From: Methanomicrobiales archaeon
Lineage (GTDB): Archaea; Halobacteriota; Methanomicrobia; Methanomicrobiales; JACTUA01
Direction of reading: 5' to 3'
Assembly: GCA_028678905.1 (NCBI GenBank)
Contig: JAJRCO010000321.1
Coordinates: 1-20,259 of the forward strand
DNA length: 20,259 nt
In this document: in pieces, positions 1-6,711 of the stretch
Numbering within the stretch: the stretch's first letter is position 1
Layout: every line of letters begins with the position of its first letter
Position numbers and translations under genes: made by a program
The notes under the pieces: generated by a model
What the model was told of the DNA's origin: nothing
What the model saw: the letters and a program-made list of their open reading frames with translations, nothing else
Database searches by the model: none

Positions 1-222
1 GCACCGGTTCATGATCTAGTCTTTGAAGGGACGATCATCCCCGGGCATGCCGGAATGATGATCGATAACGGGGAAGAAGCGTACCTGCTGGAAGAGGAGT
101 TACCTGCTGCTCTGCACCTCAGGGTGGAAGGGCGGGTGCAGGGGCGGCGTCTGCGGCCTCTCCGCTATGAGCCGGCCAGGCCTGACCCGAAACATCTCCT
201 TGCCCGGCTGTCTGCCTGGTGA
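1..222 (+). CDS. C-terminal end of an unidentified protein (partial)
   Basis: An open frame enters from the left edge and stops at a TGA at 220-222, giving the last 73 residues of a protein whose start lies outside the window. The fragment is hydrophilic. Alternating charged and hydrophobic residues around residues 45-60 (VEGRVQGRRLRPLRYEP) could be beta strands of a small barrel, but I do not recognise the family and assign no function. Codon choice is GC-rich, as in the genes downstream. The promoter-like element of radA follows about 30 bases after the stop, so radA probably has its own transcript start. That it is coding is fairly safe; its identity is unknown. Confidence 0.6.
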   Translation, partial: APVHDLVFEGTIIPGHAGMMIDNGEEAYLLEEELPAALHLRVEGRVQGRRLRPLRYEPARPDPKHLLARLSAW

Positions 223-251
223 GAATGATCACTTTCACCCCCCGTGGCAGG

Positions 252-261
252 TATCTATAAA
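252..261 (+). promoter_or_regulatory. Probable TATA box of radA
   Basis: TATCTATAAA is a TATA-like element. A transcript starting about 26 bases later (near 283) would have a leader of about 30 bases carrying GAGGT at 301-305 before the ATG at 313. It lies downstream of the GTG at 244, which argues against that GTG as the radA start. This is inference from spacing only. Confidence 0.4.
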
Positions 262-312
262 GCCTCCGTACGAAGGAAAATGATAACTCACGAAATCGCT
301 GAGGTACATATA

Positions 313-1287
313 ATGGCCGAATATCCTACCGAATTAGAAGACCTTCCCGGAGTGGGACCCTCCACCGCGGATAAGCTGCGGGAGGCGGGATACCCCACTA
401 TCGAGAGCATCGCCACCGCATCACCAGTGGACCTTGCCGAAGTGGCTGAGATCGGTGAATCCACCGCGAAGAAGATCATCCGAGCCGCACGGGAGCTGGC
501 AGATATCGGTACGTTCAAGACAGGAAAGGACATCTTCGAACAGAGAAAAAATGTGAAGAAACTGAGGACCCGGGTGCAGGAACTTGACACGCTGCTGGGG
601 GGCGGTATCGAAACCCAGGCAATCACTGAACTGTACGGGGAGTTCGGGTCCGGTAAAAGCCAGATTGCCCATCAGTTGGCTGTCAACGTCCAGTTGCCTG
701 AAGAGGAAGGCGGACTCAACGGAGGAGTAATCTTTATCGACACGGAGAACACCTTCCGGCCGGAACGTATCGAACAGATGGTCGTGGGTCTTGAACTCGA
801 TGCAGGTACCCCGGAAGACTTTCTGGAGCATATCCAGGTGGCACGAGCGCACTCTTCCGATCACCAGATGCTCCTCATCGACAGCGCACGCGAGCTCGCC
901 GAAGAGATGAAGAACAGCGGAAAACCCATCCGTCTCTTCATCGTGGATTCGCTCACCGCCCTCTTTCGGTCGGAATATGCCGGGAGGGGGACGCTGGCCA
1001 CCAGACAGCAGAAACTGAACCGACACATGCACGATCTCTTCAAGCTGGTAGACGAGTACAACTCCGTCGCCCTGGTTACCAACCAGGTGATGTCGAACCC
1101 GGCGGTATTCTTCGGGGATCCGACCAAACCTATCGGAGGGAACATTGTGGGGCACACGGCGACCTTCCGCATCTATCTGCGGAAGAGCAAGGGAGGAAAG
1201 CGGATCGCACGCCTGGTGGACAGTCCCAATCTCCCCGAAGGTGAGGCTCCCTTCATGGTGGAACAGGCCGGGCTCCGACCGTGTTAA
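313..1287 (+). CDS. radA: DNA repair and recombination protein RadA
   Basis: Archaeal RecA/Rad51-family recombinase, 324 residues, the usual length. It forms ATP-dependent filaments on single-stranded DNA and drives strand exchange in homologous recombination and repair. The N-terminal helix-hairpin-helix domain is at residues 9-29 (LPGVGPSTADKLREAGY). The Walker A motif GEFGSGKS is at about 109-116, and Walker B ends in LFIVDS at about 208-213. The C-terminal ATPase core is complete. I chose the ATG at 313 because it gives the family N-terminus and has GAGGT seven bases ahead; an in-frame GTG at 244 would add 23 unlikely residues and lies before the TATA element. The last seven bases overlap the start of the next gene, suggesting coupled translation. 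Confidence 0.96.
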   Translation: MAEYPTELEDLPGVGPSTADKLREAGYPTIESIATASPVDLAEVAEIGESTAKKIIRAARELADIGTFKTGKDIFEQRKNVKKLRTRVQELDTLLGGGIETQAITELYGEFGSGKSQIAHQLAVNVQLPEEEGGLNGGVIFIDTENTFRPERIEQMVVGLELDAGTPEDFLEHIQVARAHSSDHQMLLIDSARELAEEMKNSGKPIRLFIVDSLTALFRSEYAGRGTLATRQQKLNRHMHDLFKLVDEYNSVALVTNQVMSNPAVFFGDPTKPIGGNIVGHTATFRIYLRKSKGGKRIARLVDSPNLPEGEAPFMVEQAGLRPC

Positions 1288-2003
1288 AAGCGCTGGTCTG
1301 CGACATCGATGGCACCCTCACCGACACGCAACGTCGTGTCGATACCGGGGCTATCGGATGTATCCGGAAGCTGGTGGATCGCGGAGTAGAAGTCGTGCTC
1401 GCGAGTGGGAACACCTCCTGCTTTATGGATGCCCTCTGCCGTATGATCGGTACAAGCGGAACGTTTATCGCGGAAAATGGCGGGGTCTACCGTATCGGGT
1501 TCGATGGGTCGCTCCACCTGGACGGCGACCAGTCCCGTTGCTGGGAGGCATTCCGGATCCTGGAGACGCATTTTCGGGAGAGGGGGACCTCCCTGCAGCT
1601 GTACAGCGACCGCTACCGTTTTACCGATCTGGCCTTCGGACGGACAGTTTCGGCGAAAGAAGTAAAAGAAGTCCTTTCGGGAATGCCAATCAAGATAGTG
1701 GACACCGGCTACGCGATACATCTGCAGGTTCCGGAAGTAAACAAGGGGACCGCTCTGGTAAGACTGGCCCCGGAGATAGGACTTTCATCAGACGATTTCC
1801 TCGCCATCGGTGATTCGGTCAACGATCTGGAGATGCTCTCAGAGGCAGGAACAGGAGTTGCTGTTGCCAATGCCAATCCCCGGGCACGGGACATCGCGGA
1901 CTGGGTTACCCAAAAGAAGTATGGGGAGGGAGTGGTAGAGGCGATCCAAAAATACTGGTCTACTTTTTCGAAAGATATCGATCAACCACGATATAGTCCT
2001 TGA
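1281..2003 (+). CDS. HAD-family phosphatase, phosphoglycolate phosphatase type
   Basis: A 240-residue HAD hydrolase resembling archaeal phosphoglycolate phosphatases, which dephosphorylate 2-phosphoglycolate using an aspartyl-phosphate intermediate. Motif I is D8-I-D10-GTLTD, with Asp8 as nucleophile and Asp10 as acid/base. ENGG at 66-69 is typical of the Cof/PGP subgroup with a C2 cap. Lys155 (NKGTAL) is the conserved motif III lysine, and GDSVNDLEML at 177-186 carries the metal-binding Asp178 and Asp182. It starts with a GTG overlapping the last codons of radA. The last 14 codons overlap the tail of the convergent PRC-barrel gene by 44 bases, so the C-terminal tail past about residue 225 may be lineage-specific. 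Other sugar-phosphate substrates cannot be excluded. Confidence 0.88.
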   Translation: MLKALVCDIDGTLTDTQRRVDTGAIGCIRKLVDRGVEVVLASGNTSCFMDALCRMIGTSGTFIAENGGVYRIGFDGSLHLDGDQSRCWEAFRILETHFRERGTSLQLYSDRYRFTDLAFGRTVSAKEVKEVLSGMPIKIVDTGYAIHLQVPEVNKGTALVRLAPEIGLSSDDFLAIGDSVNDLEMLSEAGTGVAVANANPRARDIADWVTQKKYGEGVVEAIQKYWSTFSKDIDQPRYSP

Positions 2004-2211
2004 TATCTTTTACCGCTTCAAATGAGATAAACATCCGGTCTCCGTCCATCCGATAACCTTCGGTATTGAAGCTCTGGTCTGGTTTGATGATCAGGTCAAC
2101 TACCTGGCCCGTATCGAGATCGACCATAATGTTTTTAAGCACCCCGATGACCATCCCATCGTTGCTCATAACTCTTTTTCGTGATAAATTGCGGGAGAAT
2201 ATTTTCGTCAT
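1960..2211 (-). CDS. Small PRC-barrel domain protein
   Basis: An 83-residue protein that is almost entirely one PRC-barrel-like domain. Residues 12-45 (KRVMSNDGMVIGVLKNIMVDL, then DTGQVVDLIIKP) show the strand-turn-strand pattern with the D-x-x-T-G-x-V-x-x-L signature. Such free-standing domains are common in methanogens. PRC-barrels occur in the photosynthetic reaction-centre H subunit and the RNA-processing factor RimM, and the archaeal single-domain forms have been linked to RNA metabolism or cell division; the role here is not known. The start has no clear Shine-Dalgarno site, but a TATA-like element lies about 26 bases upstream, which fits a leaderless transcript. Its 3' end overlaps the phosphatase gene tail to tail. 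Confidence 0.85.
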   Translation of the reverse strand: MTKIFSRNLSRKRVMSNDGMVIGVLKNIMVDLDTGQVVDLIIKPDQSFNTEGYRMDGDRMFISFEAVKDIKDYIVVDRYLSKK

Positions 2212-2234
2212 GAATCAAGGTTGAATAGTATTAA

Positions 2235-2242
2235 TATTTAAA
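2235..2242 (-). promoter_or_regulatory. Probable TATA box of the PRC-barrel gene
   Basis: On the minus strand this reads TTTAAATA, inside an AT-rich block (2221-2250). Its centre is about 27 bases before the ATG at 2211, so the transcript would begin at or next to the start codon. This fits the lack of a ribosome-binding site there. Position-based inference. Confidence 0.4.
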
Positions 2243-2305
2243 TTGTTCTAAAACAGTGAATTGCTCCGTAAGCGTTTTCTTTGGGGTATTTGGCAAGGGC
2301 CGGAA

Positions 2306-3184
2306 TTACAGGGAGGGAAAGACGCCGATGATGTCCGAATGGGTAAGGATACCCACCGGCTTTCCAAGCTCCATGATCACCAGTCTACCGATCTTCTTTT
2401 CCTTATAACGTCGAATTACCTCATATAGACGGGTGTTTGCATCCACTTCGATCACGTTCTTGGTGGCCACTTCATTGACCAACGCATCAAGAGGGAGACC
2501 GTGGTCGATGGCTGCCACAATGTCGGTCAGGGTGACGATCCCCTCCAGCTGGTCCTGTTCCACAATAGGGGCTCCATGGATGTGATGGGAGGCAAACAAC
2601 CGGATTGCCTCCCGCAGGGTGGCGGTTCCGGAGATCGTGATCAGAGGACTGGTCATGTAGTGCTTCACCGGTTTTTTGGGAAGGGAGATCATCTCTGATA
2701 TCGAGAGCAGCAGAGACTGCTGAACCTCGTCTTTCCCGATAATCTCACCGGTGACAAACAGTTTATTCACTGGCGTTGGTCCGATGGTGATTTCTTCGCC
2801 GATCTGAAAGAGTTTCACACTTCCGATCAATTTAATCAAGGCATGGCAGACGTCTGGATGACAGAGGGTGGTCAGGTCGATCTCCGATACCCGTACGCCC
2901 TTGACAACCCCTCCCCGGTGACTGAGAGGGACATACGCCTCCTGCTCGTAATTCACCATATTTAGCTCCTTGTAGGCAAGGGCAGTGGGATTGTAACCTC
3001 CTTTTGGACCGGGAACTCCATCCACGAGGCCGAGTGCTTTCAACGCCTGCATCTGGTTGCGGACTGTTCCTGGATTCCGCTTCAGGACCTCCGCGATATC
3101 TTCCCCTTTGATGGCATTGGACGTCTGATGATATAGGGTGATAAGTGTGATCAATATCTCTTTCTGGATCTGCGACAAATCCAT
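2306..3184 (-). CDS. Winged-helix transcriptional regulator with paired CBS domains
   Basis: A 292-residue protein in three parts. Residues 5-75 form a winged helix-turn-helix (IKGEDIAEVLKRNPGTVRNQ, then ALGLVDGVPGPKGGY), similar to the HrcA-type DNA-binding domain found in archaeal regulators. Residues 80-165 are a linking domain of unknown fold that may bind a ligand. CBS repeat 1 spans about 174-228 (HYMTSPLITISGTATLREAI; GIVTLTDIV) and repeat 2 about 237-290 (IGRLVIMELGKPVGILTHSDI). Paired CBS domains usually sense adenine nucleotides or S-adenosylmethionine, so this is probably a metabolite-responsive regulator. A perfect 12-base palindrome sits two bases upstream of its start, a candidate site for autoregulation. 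Its target genes and ligand are unknown. Confidence 0.88.
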   Translation of the reverse strand: MDLSQIQKEILITLITLYHQTSNAIKGEDIAEVLKRNPGTVRNQMQALKALGLVDGVPGPKGGYNPTALAYKELNMVNYEQEAYVPLSHRGGVVKGVRVSEIDLTTLCHPDVCHALIKLIGSVKLFQIGEEITIGPTPVNKLFVTGEIIGKDEVQQSLLLSISEMISLPKKPVKHYMTSPLITISGTATLREAIRLFASHHIHGAPIVEQDQLEGIVTLTDIVAAIDHGLPLDALVNEVATKNVIEVDANTRLYEVIRRYKEKKIGRLVIMELGKPVGILTHSDIIGVFPSL

Positions 3185-3185
3185 A

Positions 3186-3197
3186 ATGATTAATCAT
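3186..3197. promoter_or_regulatory. Perfect 12-base palindrome, candidate operator
   Basis: ATGATTAATCAT is identical to its reverse complement. It lies in the 43-base gap between the divergent CBS regulator (ATG at 3184) and the GTPase gene (GTG at 3228). A dimeric winged-helix protein would be expected to bind such a site. That the neighbouring regulator binds it is inference. Confidence 0.45.
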
Positions 3198-3227
3198 CAC
3201 ATTTGAGATAAATAAGGTTGTTCATCC

Positions 3228-4199
3228 GTGCAATTTGAGAAAATGAAGACAGTACCGACCGCCGACGAAATACTGGACCGAAGCTTTCGTCGTGCGGCCA
3301 GGAAAATGCGTGAAAAGAGGAATAAAGACCGTGCGAATGAAGAATTCGTCCGTGCGGTCTCCAGTGCAGTGCATGACCGGCTGGTGCAGATCATGCAGGA
3401 CATTCCGATCATCGAGGATCTTTCACCTTTTTATCAGGATATGGTGGACATCCTGTTCGGAATCGATCGCTTCAAGAAATCCCTGGGAGCGGTGGGATGG
3501 GCGGCAAAACAGACCCGGGTTCTGGGATCCCGGATGGCCCGGGAGGTCCGGTGGTCTCCGGACACCCAGGTCAAGCGGAAACAGGCAGTGGCCAGAATCG
3601 CATCGGTCGTGCATCAGATCGATGAGCACCTGCGTTTTCTGAACGATGCCAGAAACACCTTGCGTAAACTGCCCGATATCCGGGAGGAGTACACGGTCGT
3701 GGTTGCCGGATATCCCAACGTGGGAAAATCCTCCTTTATCCGGCTCGTTTCCACCGCTGAACCGGAGATCGCGGAATATCCCTTCACCACCCGGGAGATC
3801 ATCCTGGGCCACCGAAAGGTGGGTCGAAGGTCCATCCAGTTTGTGGATACGCCCGGGCTCCTGTACCGCCCGCGGATAGGGCGGAATGCTGTCGAACAGC
3901 AGGCAATCAACGCCCTGATGCATGTCGCCGATCTGGTCCTCTACATCCTGGATCCGAGCGAAACCTGTGGGTATTCCCTGTCTGATCAGCTGAGCCTGCT
4001 GGAGGAAATGAAGGATCTTGTTCCGGCACCGATGATCGTGGTGGTGAACAAAGCGGATGAGCTACTGCTCACGGGGTACTCGAACATGTCCACACTGACC
4101 GGGGAGGGGGTAGACGCAGTTCTTCAGGAGATCCTCACCAGAGCGGCAGCCAGCTCCACGCCCCGACCAGGGCACAGCCAATCAGAAATCCGGTTATAG
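3228..4199 (+). CDS. NOG1-like GTP-binding protein
   Basis: An OBG/HflX-class GTPase of 323 residues, close to archaeal NOG1 homologues. In eukaryotes NOG1 acts in 60S ribosomal subunit assembly; archaeal members are presumed ribosome-assembly factors. The helical N-terminal domain covers residues 1-150. The G domain has G1 GYPNVGKS at 161-168, a switch region EYPFTTRE at 183-190, G3 DTPG at 207-210, G4 NKAD at 274-277 and a G5-like STLTGEG near 288. I chose the GTG at 3228 because it restores the family opening (M-x-FE...TVPTADE); an ATG at 3243 would remove it. It is divergent from the CBS regulator, and its last 65 bases overlap the convergent protease gene. Confidence 0.93.
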   Translation: MQFEKMKTVPTADEILDRSFRRAARKMREKRNKDRANEEFVRAVSSAVHDRLVQIMQDIPIIEDLSPFYQDMVDILFGIDRFKKSLGAVGWAAKQTRVLGSRMAREVRWSPDTQVKRKQAVARIASVVHQIDEHLRFLNDARNTLRKLPDIREEYTVVVAGYPNVGKSSFIRLVSTAEPEIAEYPFTTREIILGHRKVGRRSIQFVDTPGLLYRPRIGRNAVEQQAINALMHVADLVLYILDPSETCGYSLSDQLSLLEEMKDLVPAPMIVVVNKADELLLTGYSNMSTLTGEGVDAVLQEILTRAAASSTPRPGHSQSEIRL

Positions 4200-5037
4200 C
4201 TCCCGTATTGATAGGAGGAAGACCTGCCTGGGGTTTACCGCGGGTCACAAAGAAAAGGAGGAACCCCAATCCTGCGACCGAACCGAGCATCGCTCCCAGT
4301 GAGGGTATGGTGATTCCCCCGATAGATGCGGTGTTCAGGAACACATTTGCGGAAACTACAATAATGGACGGCATGATCAGGTCCCCCATTCCGATGATAA
4401 ACGCCCCTCTTTCTCCTCCTTCCAGGGAGATTCCCTCTTTGCGATAGGAATAACTCGATTTTTTGGGAATGACGAACAGGATGGGAGTGCGGAGATCCAC
4501 CACCCCCTCTGCAAGGGTGATCATATGTTTGGTCCGGTACACCGAGATAGCGTCGTAGATCGCAAGCAGGGTAAGAAGGATGATCACTGGTAGGATCCCT
4601 AGAGAAATTCCGAAGATGGAGGCCACCCCCCCCGCGATAAACACTCCCAGGATATCGATCACGTACCATTCCGGGTAGAAATAGAGAAGACCGGACGCGA
4701 GCACGGCACCCCCCAGTGCCAGAAGGGCGTTCAGGTCTGTTCCTCCCAGATAGATGATTGCCAGGGCTTCAAAGGTGTACAGGAGGGTGAAGAAGATGGA
4801 GAAGATGATAATCAGGGAGATGATTCGCTTCACCCCCAGACGTATCAGGAGTAGCAGCACCAGGGTGAACGCCAGCAGTATGCCGATGAAGATGAAGGGA
4901 TTGGCGATCGACTCGGGATTTTCAAACGCTGCATAACCTGCCTCGTACAGAGGTGTAGAGAGCAGCAGAGCCACCCCCTCCACCACCAGAAGCATGACGA
5001 GCATCCCCGCAAGGGGTATCAAGGTCTGCCTGTCCAT
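4135..5037 (-). CDS. Presenilin/signal-peptide-peptidase-like intramembrane aspartyl protease
   Basis: A 300-residue multi-pass membrane protein of peptidase family A22, of the archaeal type (PSH) crystallised from Methanoculleus marisnigri. About nine hydrophobic helices can be counted. The two catalytic aspartates lie in YD (Tyr161-Asp162, sixth helix) and GMGD (216-219, Asp219, seventh helix). The C-terminal PAL-like region reads Ala-Gly-Leu-Pro-Pro at 271-275, a departure from the eukaryotic Pro-Ala-Leu. A strong Shine-Dalgarno GGGAGGA (5042-5048 on the minus strand) supports the ATG at 5037. It probably cleaves transmembrane helices of other proteins; its natural substrate is unknown. 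Its 3' end overlaps the GTPase gene by 65 bases, and its 5' side shares a short two-way promoter region with a small membrane protein. Confidence 0.93.
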   Translation of the reverse strand: MDRQTLIPLAGMLVMLLVVEGVALLLSTPLYEAGYAAFENPESIANPFIFIGILLAFTLVLLLLIRLGVKRIISLIIIFSIFFTLLYTFEALAIIYLGGTDLNALLALGGAVLASGLLYFYPEWYVIDILGVFIAGGVASIFGISLGILPVIILLTLLAIYDAISVYRTKHMITLAEGVVDLRTPILFVIPKKSSYSYRKEGISLEGGERGAFIIGMGDLIMPSIIVVSANVFLNTASIGGITIPSLGAMLGSVAGLGFLLFFVTRGKPQAGLPPINTGAITGFLIGCALVGAWSWLPLW

Positions 5038-5093
5038 TCCATCCTCCCACTCATATAGGTAGTTTAATTAGTGCGTCTTCATCATGTAAAAAC
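5038..5093. promoter_or_regulatory. Short divergent promoter region between the protease and the two-helix protein gene
   Basis: This 56-base gap separates two divergent starts. Toward the right, TTTAATTA at 5063-5070 is about 27 bases before the ATG at 5094, which has no Shine-Dalgarno site, so that transcript is probably leaderless. Toward the left, the minus strand carries a TATA-like CCTATATGA around 5051-5059, but it is close to the protease start and may not be its box; GGGAGGA then precedes the protease ATG. The two genes may be coordinately controlled. Confidence 0.4.
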
Positions 5094-5408
5094 ATGGAGA
5101 TCCGTGAATTCATTGCAGATATCATTCTTATTATCATCATGGTGGTCTCCACCCTGGTGCTCGTTCTCCGTCTCTGGCAGGATCTGACTATCGCGGTGGC
5201 GGCCACCCTGATGATGCTCTCACTGGGTGGACTTTTCCTCTCCATGAGCGCAAAAATCCGTCACCTTGATTCGAGCGTCATCGCGAGAGAGCGCACCATG
5301 CGGGTCAATCTCGAGGAGATATCCAACATGATGAGCAAGAAATACGAGAATACCGTGGCCCACCTGGATGAGATTGTCCAGGATCTCTCCCGGCGGATGT
5401 ACCGGTAG
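5094..5408 (+). CDS. Unknown small membrane protein with two helices and a charged tail
   Basis: A 104-residue protein I do not recognise. Residues 8-26 (ADIILIIIMVVSTLVLVLR) and about 32-51 (TIAVAATLMMLSLGGLFLSM) are clear transmembrane helices joined by a short loop. Residues 53-104 are charged, rich in Glu, Lys and Arg, and have hydrophobic spacing that suggests an amphipathic or coiled-coil helix on one side of the membrane. The architecture resembles small membrane-anchored coiled-coil proteins. It is divergent from the presenilin-like protease across 56 bases, and fen starts 27 bases after its stop, so it may share a transcript with fen. A role as partner or substrate of the protease is possible but not shown. 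Confidence 0.72.
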   Translation: MEIREFIADIILIIIMVVSTLVLVLRLWQDLTIAVAATLMMLSLGGLFLSMSAKIRHLDSSVIARERTMRVNLEEISNMMSKKYENTVAHLDEIVQDLSRRMYR

Positions 5409-5435
5409 GGTCTTTCCTTTTTCTCTTCTCGGCTT

Positions 5436-6437
5436 ATGGGCGTTGCTCTGCGTGACATCATTATTGAGTACAAGAAACCTATCGCCTGGGAAGGACTGGC
5501 CGGGATCGCCGCGGTGGATGCGCACAACGCTCTCTACCAGTTCCTCTCCATCATCCGCCAGCCGGATGGAACGCCTCTGATGGACAGCCACGGCCGCATT
5601 ACATCGCATCTTTCCGGGATCCTCTTCCGTACCCTGAATTTCCTGGAAATGGGAATCCGTTCAGTATATGTTTTCGATGGTGAACCACCACATTTCAAAC
5701 AGGGGACGATCGAAACCCGCAGAGGCCAGAGAATTGCGGCGAAGGAACGATGGCAGGAGGCCCTGGAAAAAGGGGAAATCGGGGAAGCCTATAAACATGC
5801 ACGATCCTCCGCACGGGTCGATGCTGCGGTAATCGACTCCTCCTGGCAGCTGCTGCACCTGCTAGGTGTGCCCTCTGTCCAGGCACCCAGCGAAGGAGAG
5901 GCCCAGGCCGCCTTCATGGCGCAGATCGGGGATGTCCAGTATTCGGTTTCCCAGGATTACGATTCGCTCCTGTTCGGTTCTCCGGTGCTTGCCCGGAACC
6001 TGACCGTAAGCGGAAAGAGAAAGGTGCGGGGAAGAACGATTTCCATCAACCCGGAGCGGATCATACTCAAGGAAGTGCTGAACGGCCTTTCCATTACCCG
6101 TGAACAGCTGGTAGAGATAGCCCTTCTGGTAGGAACAGATTTCAATGAGGGTGTACACGGTATCGGGGCGAAGACCGCCCTGAAAATCGTGAAGAGGCGA
6201 GAATTTGGGGCCACCCTGGAAAAAGAACTGCCGGATTTCGACCCGGTCCCGATCATGAATTTCTTCCTGCAACCTCCGGTGAACACAGACTATAAGCTCT
6301 CCTGGACACCTCCGGATCGCGAGGGCATCCGCCGCATGCTCTGCGATCAGTACGAATTTTCACCCGAACGGATAGATTCGGCCCTCGACAAGCTGGCCAC
6401 CACGTCGGGACAGAAAACACTGGATCGCTGGTTCTGA
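5436..6437 (+). CDS. fen: Flap endonuclease 1 (FEN1)
   Basis: A structure-specific 5' nuclease of 333 residues, the normal archaeal length. It removes 5' flaps during Okazaki-fragment maturation and base-excision repair. Metal-binding acids are visible at Asp28 (AVDAHN), Asp81 (VFDGEPP), Glu153 and Glu155 (PSEGEAQ), Asp174 and Asp176 (SQDYDS) and Asp235 (VGTDFN). The helix-three-turn-helix is at 239-253 (GVHGIGAKTALKIVK). The last eight residues, QKTLDRWF, form a PCNA-interacting PIP box. The ATG at 5436 gives the family opening MGVALRDI. The upstream Shine-Dalgarno site is weak, and translation may depend on the preceding small gene 27 bases away. An AT-rich non-coding stretch follows. Confidence 0.96.
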   Translation: MGVALRDIIIEYKKPIAWEGLAGIAAVDAHNALYQFLSIIRQPDGTPLMDSHGRITSHLSGILFRTLNFLEMGIRSVYVFDGEPPHFKQGTIETRRGQRIAAKERWQEALEKGEIGEAYKHARSSARVDAAVIDSSWQLLHLLGVPSVQAPSEGEAQAAFMAQIGDVQYSVSQDYDSLLFGSPVLARNLTVSGKRKVRGRTISINPERIILKEVLNGLSITREQLVEIALLVGTDFNEGVHGIGAKTALKIVKRREFGATLEKELPDFDPVPIMNFFLQPPVNTDYKLSWTPPDREGIRRMLCDQYEFSPERIDSALDKLATTSGQKTLDRWF

Positions 6438-6528
6438 CCAATCCGTTCGTTGGCACATTCGCGCTTGGAAGTTACACACTTTGATCTTTCAATACATGGC
6501 AGAAATCTCTCCCGTTACATGGGGATGT

Positions 6529-6542
6529 CATTTAATTAAATG
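6529..6542. repeat. Perfect 14-base palindrome
   Basis: CATTTAATTAAATG equals its own reverse complement. Immediately to the left, ACAT-GGGG-ATGT (6517-6528) forms a second small inverted repeat, and TTACAT (6515-6520) pairs with ATGTAA (6540-6545). In AT-rich DNA such palindromes arise by chance fairly often, so a protein-binding role is only possible. Confidence 0.4.
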
Positions 6543-6632
6543 TAATATATAATATTTTGTTTTAATCTATATTAGTTAAATTTGATTTTATTAATTTAAT
6601 TGATATTTTTCATTTAAAAATAACTTTTTAAC

Positions 6633-6640
6633 TTTTTTTT
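6633..6640 (+). terminator. Oligo-T tract, possible terminator after fen
   Basis: Eight consecutive T bases on the plus strand within a T-rich block, about 195 bases past the fen stop. Archaeal RNA polymerase terminates at oligo-T without needing a hairpin. The distance from fen and the overall AT-richness make this weak evidence. Confidence 0.25.
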
Positions 6641-6664
6641 AAGGATATTAATAAAGTGATAACA

Positions 6665-6672
6665 TTTATATA
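6665..6672 (+). promoter_or_regulatory. TATA box of the orphan membrane protein gene
   Basis: TTTATATA is a near-consensus archaeal TATA box. A start of transcription about 26 bases on (near 6695) would give a leader of about 17 bases containing AGGAA (6702-6706) before the ATG at 6712. It also rules out the in-frame TTG at 6676, which lies beside the box. Confidence 0.55.
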
Positions 6673-6711
6673 TAATTGAAAAATATAACTACAACCAGTG
6701 CAGGAACGATC

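Larger units (their letters stand above)
6438..6711. other. Non-coding, strongly AT-rich intergenic region
   Basis: There is no convincing gene in these 274 bases. The first 90 are of mixed composition; from about 6530 to 6690 the sequence is almost only A and T. It holds a 14-base palindrome (6529-6542), a T8 run (6633-6640) that could end transcription from fen, and the TATA box of the following gene (6665-6672). The composition is unlike any other part of the window. Confidence 0.6.

Noticed and set aside
244..312. Longer radA beginning at the GTG at 244
   Set aside because: It lies upstream of the likely TATA box, has no ribosome-binding site and adds 23 residues without family likeness; ATG 313 has GAGGT and gives the usual length.
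421..1155. 244-codon minus-strand frame opposite radA
   Set aside because: Antisense to a fully convincing recombinase gene; its product shows no family motif.
1145..1813. 222-codon plus-strand frame across the end of radA and the phosphatase
   Set aside because: Arg/Gly/Ser-rich product in the wrong phase, a typical shadow in GC-rich DNA.
6676..6711. TTG start extending the orphan membrane protein by 12 residues
   Set aside because: The TTG is next to the TATA box and upstream of the expected transcript start; ATG 6712 has AGGAA ahead.
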